Source: Saprolegnia diclina VS20
Lineage: Eukaryota > Oomycota > Saprolegniomycetes > Saprolegniales > Saprolegniaceae
Assembly (NCBI RefSeq): GCF_000281045.1
Contig: NW_008246090.1
Location: forward strand, 577,659 to 623,996
Direction: 5' to 3'
Length of the DNA stretch: 46,338 nt
This document shows, piece by piece, positions 11,896-21,265 of the stretch. Made by a program: the position numbers and the translations under genes. Every line of letters begins with the position of its first letter. The first letter of the stretch is position 1. The notes beneath the pieces are model-generated. The model had not been told where the DNA came from. It was given only the letters and a program-made list of their open reading frames with translations, and made no database searches.

Positions 11896-12814
11896 CTCGC
11901 AGGTACGTGGCGACTTGACAACTATGCAAGCGACCCAAGGTTATTCTTGGTGATTACCAAAAGTTGAGACATGTGTGTGCAAAGTAGCTTCGTTTTGATC
12001 GGCTAAATTATGGGAAGAAACGTAGTCGAATGGGCTAAACCTCGTAGCGAGCGATCGCATCATTCCTTGACGCGTGCAACTCGATAGAAGCACGTTTCTA
12101 GACACGCGATTTCACATGACGGGGCAACATGGGAGCTCAACACGGGGAGACTGTTGTTGCTGCCGTCCATGACGAGTGCATCCGAGTCGAAAGGCGAACA
12201 TACCTGCATCGACGACTGCGGACTTGAGAACTTGACATTGCCAGGAAGATCCTGTTCAGGCCGTGGTTTACCAAAGCTCCCACTGTGAGTTGTCTTTACT
12301 ACATGGTCGAGCGACAGGAAGAAGATCGAAACTGCGTGTCTGTTGCACCCAAATCTTGTCCATGAACTCGTTGTTGCTGTTTTTTCTTCCTACCTCGCTT
12401 ACCACCGGCGTGCATCGTAGCGAGCGTCAACAGACTGCGTAGCTCGTTAGTGTCGAGCGCGACGACTGGAATGATCCATGGACAGAGTACCCTTGTGTTG
12501 CTGGGGAAGAAACATGTCGTGCTCTGTCTGATATCATCCCACAAAGGAATCAGCAAACACCATTTTGAAGGAATGTTGCTCGTTGGTGCTGGGGCAAAGT
12601 CCAAAACCGCTGAGCTCACTCAGATGGCCCCGAAGTTTAGCCTATCAAATGACGATTTTCCGTGATTGACTTCCTTCTGGCCAATCAGAGTGAGCTCAGC
12701 GGTTTGGGGCCGAGAAACTGAGTAGGTTTGGAATTTTGTGCGGCTCGTTCAGGATGGAAATGGCCATCGCTCTCAACACTTGAATTTCAAAAATCCACCG
12801 CCGACGACACGACC
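11896..12814. other. intergenic region with hairpin repeat
   Basis: No gene supported. The 12601-12705 inverted repeat is listed separately. A GGCCAATCA CCAAT-type motif at 12679-12687 lies about 130 nt upstream of the next gene. Confidence 0.4.
12601..12705. repeat. 105-nt hairpin-forming inverted repeat
   Basis: AAACCGCTGAGCTCACTC at 12604-12621 is repeated in inverse at 12688-12705 as GAGTGAGCTCAGCGGTTT, a perfect 18-bp pair around a ~66-nt loop. The inner flanks are also imperfectly complementary. It could be a very small MITE or a regulatory stem-loop upstream of the double-finger gene. No clear target-site duplication was seen. Confidence 0.6.
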
Positions 12815-13625
12815 ATGCCAGAGACCAGTTCCCACCACCGCAGTGGGGCGACCACTGGTCGCGAGCAACGATCGATTCGTGCAGACTTGGTCGTGGCACC
12901 ACGCGCGTTCAGCACCGACTGCGCACGCTGCTGTCGCCCATTTCACTCCGCCGGCGCAGCCCACGCGTGTGCGACGGTACCGTCAGCCTTTCCTTGTTTC
13001 AATGAGCGCGTGTTTATGGCTGCGGTTAGTGCGGCGACCACTACTGCGCCGACTGCTTGCGGAAGCACGCCGCACTGAGCCCTGACGGCGCCTTATCCTA
13101 CGACGTGCGCATCTGCTCGACGTGCGCCTCGATTGCGATTGCAGACCGCGGCAGCTACGACCAGTGCAAGGTGCTGCAGCCGCAGATCCGTGCGCTCTTT
13201 CACGCCCCCGACTTTCCGTCGAATACAACGTCGTTGGACTGCAACAGCGTCTTGTACATAGCACTCGACCTCGACACAAAAGGCATTCTCTGCGAGACCG
13301 GCCTCGCGACAGAGGACGCGTTGGTGTCCCTCTACGAACGCAACTTGTGTGGGTCGTGCGGCAGCTGGGGCCGCTTTCTGCTGCCAAAGCGCCACTGCGC
13401 TATGGTACGTTGGGTGTTGTTAGCTCCATGCGTGTGACGCTGACATTCTGGTAGTGTGGGGACGTGTTTTGTGCGCGGTGTCTGCTCTCCAAGCTCGCAG
13501 CGACGTCGCCGACACTGAGCATGGTACATGTCGTCCCCCAGTGCTTCAAGTGCAACGCCAAGCAAAGCTTTGGGCCCAACCCATGGCTTCAAGCCGCTGA
13601 CTCCTCTCGTATCGCCGATCCCTAG
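12815..13625 (+). CDS. double FYVE-like zinc finger protein without GAF
   Basis: Three exons, 12815-12976, 13030-13404 and 13455-13625, give about 235 residues. Finger 1 is CARC...HACAT, intron, CGDHYCADC. Finger 2 is CGSC...KRHCAM, intron, CGDVFCARC. Between them is a ~90-residue conserved spacer (ICSTCASIAIADRGSYDQC, then HAPDFPSNT), shared with the triple-finger genes at 14.6 and 16.4 kb. The C-terminus QCFKCNAKQSFGPNPWL matches QCF.CHA.Q..GENPWL in those paralogues, supporting the last exon. The R(R/K)HHCR patch is degraded, so phosphoinositide binding is doubtful. Compared with the triple-finger paralogues it lacks the first finger. The start is the first ATG in frame; an upstream exon with the missing finger was not found. 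Confidence 0.72.
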
Positions 13626-13762
13626 TATGGTCCAAAGGTCGATAACCCGTTTGTGAAAATCGCAGCTCCAACAACGCTCATTCGAATATCTCGACTCTGT
13701 ATTGTGTTTTGCCGTTGGATCCAACCCGACCCCCTGGGCAGTGAAACTGACTTTATTCACAG

Positions 13763-14149
13763 TCATGTAAGTTCCACATCACCGAATACATTCTCTGCCA
13801 GATCACACTTGGGTCAAAAATCATTTTGACCGATCGAACGTGCACAGTGATCAAGTTGCTGCACGAGGAAATGGACACCAAGCGCGACGCAAACACCGAG
13901 AGCGCACTACGTCCGTCGACTCCCGAGGCAGCGATGGAGCCGAGCCCTGTTCGTCCACAAGCGCCGGACCCGGGGGCGATGCTCATGGACTTTAGTATTC
14001 GCATCCAACAAGTTCATGGCCCCATGACAGCGGACATGTTCCAAGCGCTCCAAAACCATGCTGAACAAATGGATAAGCTTGCGGAAATCGTCCGGCGCAT
14101 GGAGGACAAGCTGAATACTGTCGCGCACGAGGGTGCAGAGAGGCAGTAA
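13763..14149 (+). pseudogene. C-terminal relic of a FYVE-GAF gene
   Basis: An open frame from about 13763, with its first ATG at 13871, ends in AMLMDFSIRIQQVHG and MDKLAEIVRRMEDKLN. This parallels the coiled-coil tail MLMDLLCR...IDKLADAVKRMEAKLD of the GAF proteins at 18.5 and 21.3 kb. No GAF domain precedes it. It follows the double-finger gene after 137 nt. It may be the 3' end of a gene whose GAF exon was deleted, or a tail fragment left by unequal exchange. Expression as a short coiled-coil protein is possible. Confidence 0.5.
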
Positions 14150-14609
14150 AAGCTTCCTCTAATGTCATTTACTGCGATAGCACCGTCAACGTTATTGGGT
14201 TCGGCCGATTTAGCGTCAATGTTTTGCAGAGAGCTCGGTGATTCGAGCTGCTTGTCGTTCAAAGGGAGGGGTGTCGCTCGTGTGGAATGTGTTTTGCGCG
14301 CACTGCTTGCTGGCCAAGCCATGGCAACACTCTCGACGCCTGGCACGGCGTGTGCTGTCTCTGCGGACTCCAAATCTTAGCAGACGCAGTGGTTAAAGCC
14401 TTCCCATGGCTTTCCGGTACCTCCAGCGATCGGACCCTACGCCTGACGCACAATACATCCGTTTTCACGGGAGCACTTGCGAAAAGCACAGTATATACAC
14501 TTCGGTTTTAGCTCGTATCGGCGCTAGGTTGAGCCGGTCCACAACCTCGTCGACGTAAATGTACTCGCGTCTCGACATACGACGACTCGTTTCAAGCGCA
14601 TCACTTGGG
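14150..14609. other. intergenic region
   Basis: Lies between convergent gene ends. No supported gene; short frames only. Confidence 0.4.
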
Positions 14610-15722
14610 TTAAGTCGATGTGGACAACCACGGGTTCTCGCCAGTGATTTGCTTGGCGTGGCACTCAAAGCACTGCGCTACCGTGCGCATGTGCTCGCGC
14701 GGCGTCGCTCCCGCCGCAAACACAGTGTCGAGACACAAAACGCAAAAGAGCTCGCCGCACTACAGTAGCATTTCACAAGAATGTCTCGCATGCAGACAAC
14801 GTGTCGTACCATGGCGCAATGGCGCTTGCAGAGCCCGAAGCGGACGCGGCTCTTGCAGTCAAAGCACGCGGATCGCTGTCCTGGCGGCACGAGTGTCACG
14901 GTTGATGCTAAATTGCGCTCGGGCAGCACGCGTTTTGTATCGCGGATGAGCGCTTCGTAGAGGGTCCCGTCCTTCGCAAGCTGCTGCGTGTTGGCAGGAA
15001 AGGTGGGCGACGTCACCAGAGTGCGAATCTGGGCCTGAAGTGTTTTGCACGACGCATAACTCTTATCAACGTGCGCGATCGCCGCACACGTCGTGCACGT
15101 TTCAATCTCGATGGACGTCGTAGCGTCTGGCCACAGCGCGAGTCCATTCGACGTACACCGTTCGCAGTAGGCCAGACCACACTAGCTCATATACGATGGG
15201 CAACAATACGACAAGTTGGACGTACCGTAGCACACCAGTGACGGCGACGCAGGAGCGTAAAGCTCCTAGCACACCCCGCACACGTCGTGTCGCGGGGAGC
15301 GCTCGCATCCGGGGGCACGAGGTCCTCTGGACGCGCAAACACTTTGGGGCCGGAGAGCACGAGGTGCGCGGGGAGCGCCATGGACTCGATCTCGGCGATA
15401 TGAGGTCCTTGAAGTCGTTCATGGCTCTGAAAGCATAGTGAGCAGACCGACACCTTGTCGTCGCGGCCTGTCACTGGAACGAGAAAGGTGCACGCAAGAC
15501 ACATTGCGTCACCACACTACATTGCAGTTGAGATGAGGTTGCGATACAACTCGCTTGTAGACACCGTACGAGGCGGCAGTTGGTGCTGCTCAAGCGTTCT
15601 GGCAGCCCGACAGGCTGCCTGCAGACGACGCATGCTTTCGTTGATACAAGTGTGCACACCGACGCGTCGAGAAGGTCCGAGGCAAGCAGCTCATACCGGT
15701 AAGGACCCCGTGGTGTTGCCAT
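14610..15722 (-). CDS. triple FYVE-like zinc finger protein (minus-strand copy)
   Basis: Four exons on the minus strand: 15722-15570, 15516-15226, 15181-14810 and 14759-14610, about 321 residues. Each of the three introns splits a finger just before its CG dipeptide: CVVC...NCRL/CGDAMCLAC, CAGCARSFTLLRRRHWCAT/CGLAYCERC, and CFDC...KRHCAM/CGELFCVLC. FARPEDLV precedes finger 2 and YELLASDLL precedes finger 1. The protein ends GENPWLSTST. Only the middle finger retains a recognisable RRRHWC basic patch. The gene is divergent from, and collinear in structure with, the triple-finger gene at 16386. The two look like an inverted duplication sharing a 663-nt intergenic region. It has no GAF domain. 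Likely a zinc-dependent membrane or protein adaptor. Confidence 0.83.
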
Positions 15723-16385
15723 TGAATGCGTCGTTTCCAAGCAATGTGACCAAGCTGGAAGTGAAAGCTGTATGAGAATGCTTGGCGCCAAAACAGTGTA
15801 GTAACGGTACTGCTCTCAGTGTTACCAACGCTCCGAATGGAGTGCGGTGAAATTGAGGCATTAGAATTCAGTCGCGCAGCAAAGACACTGGGCTGCGCAT
15901 GAGAACCCACCATCGATCGACAGCGCTTGTCGATACCTGCCGAGTCTCTTGAGTACTAGTACTGCAACGTCGTTGCTCTGGGGCTATGTCGGAATGTGTT
16001 CAACGAGGCGAGTACAACGAGGACACAGGGGAAGGGTTACTTTCTACGAACACTCCAAACTTCCGAGCAATGAGGGTTGTTTCCGCACGTCGATCAAATT
16101 TCTGCGTCGTTCGGTTCAAGATGTGTACCGTGCTAATGTATGGGCTTGTGAATGTAGTACATTCCGAGAATTCAGCGGCTGTGCAGCACGCAACAGCTCA
16201 TCCAAGTTGTCGTTGAATGATGTCTGCAACGGTGTCGTCGGCTGTAGCAACAGTGACGTGTGCGCTCATCGAACACTTGAGCTCGTCGAGTTGTCGACAG
16301 GTACACTACTGAACGTCACTGCAGCAGCACGGAACACTGCGCCTTTGTGGTCGCACTCCATTCCCTATTGTTGGTGCTCTCCATC
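15723..16385. other. divergent intergenic region between two triple-finger genes
   Basis: 663 nt separating start codons of two paralogues in opposite orientation, so probably a bidirectional promoter. A 146-codon frame inside it has no family similarity and is not supported as a gene. Confidence 0.45.
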
Positions 16386-17505
16386 ATGACAACGCCATTT
16401 GAGTTGGCGCCAAGCGATCTTTTGGGTCCTGCCGAGTTTACAACTCGAAAGACTCAGTCGGCGTGCGTCGTGTGTTTGTTCCCGTTTGGCTTTCTATCGG
16501 GTGACATCAACTGCCTCCTCGTAAGTCTATCTATCTATCTATCTATCTATCTATATAGTGCGGTGCCCTAGCTTGCGAACGGTGCATGCAGCCCATAGCG
16601 GTCGCTGGCCAAGGCGACTCGGTCCCTGTTTGTAATACGTGTTTTCACTACCACGAAAAGCTCTTTGGCAAGTTCATTGAGGGGTCAAAGCCGGATCGTG
16701 TCGGGCGGAAGTGGCCCACCAACAAATATTTTGCACGGCCAGAGGATCTTGTGCGCCGAGACAAGAACGCGCCCCGAGACAAGTGTACCCTATGTGCCCG
16801 ATCGTTTTCGGTCTTTCGCCACCGCCACACGTGTGCGACGGTAGACTACCGTACCCGTGCGCAATGCCTTCTATTGTCTATATGCATAGTGTGGGCTCGT
16901 GCATTGCTCGCAATGCACCGTGTCGGGGCTTGCCTTGTACCCCGGCGCCGCAACGTCCGTGGCCATTCCGATCTGCGATACGTGCTCGTGCATTTCGATC
17001 ATTGAGAAGAGCTATGCGAACTGCAAGACGCTTCGCGCCGAGCTGCACACGCTCGTGGCTGCCCCCGATTTTCCTGCCAACACGTTGGGCCTCGACCGCG
17101 ACGGCGCGTTGTTCCGGGCTCTGAGCATGGCAACGAATGGAACGCTCGCCGAGCACACGTTTGCTGCACCGGACAAAATTGTGCCACTTCGAAAGCGATC
17201 GGCGTGCAGTCATTGCGGCAGCCGCGTCTCGTACTACATGCGCAACCACAACTGTGTGTCGGTACGATGGCGCGTGATCGAGAGTGTGCTAACCTTTCGT
17301 GGGACAATAGTGCGGCGAGGTCTTTTGCTTTCTGTGCGTGCTGACCAAGGTCGCGGGGACCACGACGCCGCTTGGCCCCTTGCACGCCGTGCCACAGTGC
17401 TTTACGTGTCACGCAGGGCAATGCTTTGGCGAGAACCCATGGTTACCACGTACCTCGTACGAAGACCGTATGAAACAGCTCTATACGTCTCTAGGAATCC
17501 AATAA
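16386..17505 (+). CDS. triple FYVE-like zinc finger protein (plus-strand copy)
   Basis: Exons 16386-16520, 16559-16840, 16890-17261 and 17311-17505 give about 327 residues. The protein starts MTTPFELAPSDLLG and has fingers CVVC...NCLL/CGALACERC, CTLCARSFSVFRHRHTCAT/CGLVHCSQC and CSHC...NHNCVS/CGEVFCFLC. Slashes mark introns, all phase 0 and all just before CG. FARPEDLVRRDKNAPRD precedes finger 2. The C-terminus is GENPWLPRTSYEDRMKQLYTSLGIQ. Intron 1 is only 38 nt and consists almost wholly of TCTA repeats. AATAAA overlaps the stop codon. Paralogue of the gene at 14610-15722, with the same exon order and near-identical exon lengths. Its basic patches are poor matches to the PI3P motif, so its ligand is unclear. 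Confidence 0.85.
16521..16558. repeat. (TCTA)n microsatellite filling an intron
   Basis: Between GTAAG and the TATAG acceptor the intron is a run of about seven TCTA units. At 38 nt this is one of the shortest introns in the window. Confidence 0.8.
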
Positions 17506-18521
17506 AATGGACGTTGTTACTCGTCTTGTTGTGCAATTCTCGCCCACACCCGCGGCGATGGAGAGGTGCTTCAAGTTGAGGCGCGTGGTCTCGTCTAAAA
17601 GCCCTCAAATAAGTGAAAATAGGACATATCCTAAATCACTGCCCAGCCCGATACCCAGCCTTGCAGGGTGCCGGGCACGCCATCGCTAGGAGTACACAGA
17701 CAAGTGCGCTCAGAAAGCAGCACTGATGTCGTACGCAACCATAGGTTCAATACGAAATGCAACACGTATACTATATTTTAGGTCGGCGCCCTCATCGACG
17801 GGCATACCCTATACCTCACACAAGACGACCGCATATGGCAGCGATCTAAAAACGACCTGTGCCGCCGCAATGCCCCTCCTTCCTCTCGCGTATCTCTGAT
17901 CCTAGGCTGACGACTGTGCACGCGACTGCAAAGAGGGGACGCATGCTGGCCTCACGTTGGTCTCAGCGCCGCCAAAGTGTGTAATCGCCACGGCGCAGTA
18001 ACGTGATGATGGGAGGAACGACCGCATGAAATTGCCGTCCTGTGGGTACGCTGTCTGCATCTGGAGGTATAACACTGCCATAACACTTGCGTCATGCACG
18101 CCAAATCCATCACGCTCTGTGCAGGAACATGGTCAAGTGGCACCGACGAAACAGGCGACCGCGAGCCTCGGTGACGCTCAACAGCGCAGCGCATTGGTGC
18201 GTTCGGCGTCGTTTCTCGATGTCCTTGGTGTTGAGGGTGGCCGGTCCATTGGAGCTTCATTTGGTCAGTCCGTCCAAATGGGTACGGCTTTGCATTACGC
18301 ATACGCCGTCCGCTCTGAGTCTCTGGCCTTTATCGTCTGCGTGTTGCCAACGCCATTGGTGCTGTGTGTAGTGGGTGCGGGATATCCTCGGGTGATGTGC
18401 TTCAATGTGCAAGAGATGGCCTTTCCTTCCTTCGACTCGGACAAGCAACAAAGCGTAGTACGACGACGATACGATAGGCGTGCTCTATTGGCCATTCTTT
18501 ATACTCTACATGACTTGCTAC
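17506..18521. other. intergenic region, 1 kb
   Basis: Lies between convergent gene ends. A plus-strand frame from 18026 runs into the antisense of the next gene; it lacks motifs, so it is not called. No other structure seen. Confidence 0.4.
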
Positions 18522-21000
18522 TCATCGCAAGACAAACGTTTCGTCGTCGTCTTCGCCGCTGCTACTGTGTTGCTGCTTGGTTTCCTCGGCGTCCGCGTAC
18601 AGCTTGGCCTCCATTCGGCGTGCGAGCCGATCGAGGCGATCGAGCTCGGCCGTGTGCTGTCCGAGCGTCTGAAACAACACGCACTGCTGCGATGCCAGCG
18701 CCTGCTGTGTGTCGGTCGTTCGGCAGAGCAGCGCCATGATCATGGCTTCGAGGTTCGAGCCATCGGACGTTGGCGCCGGCGCCTCGACCACGACATCGGT
18801 CGGTGTCGACGTCGTCGGTGATGTCGTCGCGCTCGTCGACGGCTCTATGATCGCGGGGTGGGCTTCTTCGTGCACGGTCTCGGGCACCGTCGGCAGCGGC
18901 GAGAGCTTCTTGCCCCAGACTTCCTTTCGGTCGTCAATGTTCTTCATGGCAACCGTCGCGAGCTTCTCGAGCGTCGCAATATCGCTGAACCCGAGCTGGC
19001 GCGGCTCGTTGTCAAACACAAAGACCGTCCCGATCGCTTGGCCATTCGAGGTCACGATCGGCGTGCCGGCGTAAAAGCGGACGCCGGCCGGTCCCGTCAC
19101 GAGCGGGTTCATCACAAATCGTCGATCGCGGAGCGCGTCGAGGACAATCATCGTGTCGTGCGACACGATCGTGTGCGCACAGAACGCCACGTCCCGCGGA
19201 ATGACATCCTGCGCAAGGCCCACGGACGCTTTGAACCACTGGCGGTCGTGGTCAATGAGCGAGACCGCCGCGATCGGGCACTTGAGCGCGTTCGACGCGA
19301 GCTCGCAGATGATGTCAAACACGTCTTCGCGCGGCGTGTCGAGGATCTCGTACGCATGCAGCGCCGCGAGCCGGTCCGACTCGTTTGGGAGCGTCGGTGC
19401 TTTGGGCCATTGACAGCCCCAGCTAAAGTCGAGCGGGTACGACCGGTTCATCTCGGGGTTGGAGCCGCGCCGGTACTCGGACGGCGGCCGCATGGCGACC
19501 GTACTGGGCTTGCGCGACATCGATGGCGCCTCGGCCGAGCTCGCACGGGACCGGACGATGCGCGAGTTGGTCGTCGCGTTCGCGTTGCCCGCGCCAGAAA
19601 TGTACCGGCTCGCTGTCTCGGGCTCAAACCGCTTGGTTGTGTTGGTCGAGCACGCTTGGCAGATGGGCGCGACTTGCCACTCGCCTTGGCGCGGCACGTC
19701 CGACACAAGAATGTCAAAGAGGCACATGAAACAGAACGCTTCACCACACTACATACGAGGCAATAAGACTACGAAACGAGAAAATCGATCGACGTACGAG
19801 GCGGCAGTGGTCCTTGCGCATGATGAAGCGAAATTTGTCATGGCACGCGCGGCAGTTGGATCGGTCTTTGAGCGAGACCCACAAACTCTTCTTCATGAGG
19901 CGGTCGTACGGGATCACGTGCGCGGCTTCGAGTCGCAAGACGCGGTGGTCGACTTGGTTCGTATTGGGCGGCGGGTAGTGCGGGTCGTGGAAGAGGCCCA
20001 TGACCGCTTTTTGGAGCGCGCGGCAGTTGGAAAAATTCCCCTGGACCATGCTAATGTGCACGCAGGTCCAACACACCGTCACGTCAAACGACGACTGGCC
20101 GTCCGGTCGCAGCGCGAGCTGGTTGGTCGTGCAGTGACTGCAAAACACTTCGCCACACTACCGTCACGAGTCGCAATGAGCATAAACGTATGAACGAGAC
20201 GACGACGTACGGTTTGGCACTGGTACTTGTGTCGAAAGAGGGTGAACGATCGCTTGCAGCGGTCGCACTTGGAGCGCTTGCCTTTGGGTACAAACTCCTT
20301 GAGGAGATCTTCAGGGTACACAAAGAGCATTTTCGACGGCCATTTGGAGCCACGGCCCGACTTGGCGACGCGTGTCGGCGCTTTCGACGCTTCAATTGGC
20401 GCGATCGCGTGGCTGTTGGTCGTGCCGTCACCGTCTTCGGGTGCAGGCAGCAGCGCCGTGCTGCTCCGCAAACTATCGAACGCGGACCGGCTCGCAAACG
20501 ATGTTTTTCGCTCCGGTGACCACAGCGACGGATTGCTGTCCGAGATGAGCGACGCGTTCCCGATCGAAAAGTGATCTTGGTAGCTGCCTTGGTAGCTGTC
20601 GTGGTAGCTGTTGTGGTAGCTGCTTTGGTAGCTGCTGTGGTAGCCGGCGTCGTCGTCGTCGCTCTCTTCTTTGAGGACGCCGCTTGTGGGGCCGAGGCGG
20701 TCGTCGGCCTTGTAGCACGGCGCACACACCATGGCAAAGTACCGCTCGGTCGGGTGGGCCGTCACGGGGACGTGGAAGAAGCACTTGCTGCACATGACCT
20801 CGCCGCACTAGGATGACGAATAAGAATCGCGCTACACGAAGGACGCGTACGAGGGCGCAGTTGTGCTTGTGCCGCAAGAGGTTAAACTTGCGCATACAGA
20901 CGTAGCACGTGAGCGTGTCTTTGGTCGGGATGTACTCGGTCGGGTTGAGGAGGTCGCTCTTGAGGAGCGCGGGGCGCCGCCGGTCGTGCTCGTCCATCAT
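18522..21000 (-). CDS. triple FYVE-GAF protein
   Basis: Minus-strand exons 21000-20851, 20807-20211, 20157-19798 and 19748-18522 give about 777 residues. Finger 1 is CYVCMRKFNLLRHKHNCAL/CGEVMCSKC, finger 2 CDRCKRSFTLFRHKYQCQT/CGEVFCSHC and finger 3 CRACHDKFRFIMRKDHCRL/CGEAFCFMC, with introns at the slashes. Exon 2 also has an acidic stretch followed by a run of SYxx repeats (SSYQSSYHNSYHDSYQGSY). The GAF domain lies in exon 4 (YPLDFSWGCQWPKAP, AAVSLIDHDRQWFKASVG, IPRDVAFCAHTI, NPLVTGPAGVRFYAGTPI, GTVFVFDNEPR). After a Thr/Pro-rich linker comes the tail MALLCRTTDTQQALASQQ and a coiled coil. It combines the finger architecture of the 14.6/16.4-kb genes with the GAF/tail of the 21.3-kb gene, so it may represent the ancestral or fused form. 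Likely membrane-associated GAF sensor. Confidence 0.88.
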
Positions 21001-21265
21001 CGCTCCCGCACTCGCAATGGAGGACGTCGTCGTGAAGGTTGATAATAGTATGGTGCACCAAAGAAGTGGCCATATTACAGCGCCAACCATCGCCTCACGG
21101 GGTGGATGATACCCTACACAGTACGCGCGTTACTTCCCGCCGCCGTCGCCGCCTTTCTTGTTATAACACCGTCTCTAACGCTGTAGTGCAAAGTGGCCAC
21201 ATTGCCCTTGGCGCCACAAGTCCACATCAAGTCCAGTCTAACACGCGAAACACGTTCGCATATCG

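Noticed and set aside
15949-16389. 146-codon plus-strand open frame in the divergent promoter
   Set aside because: No similarity to the family, Cys/Ser-rich random composition, and it overlaps the start of a supported gene.
18026-18739. 237-codon plus-strand open frame
   Set aside because: Its 3' third is antisense to a well-supported gene, and the 5' part has no motif or splice support.
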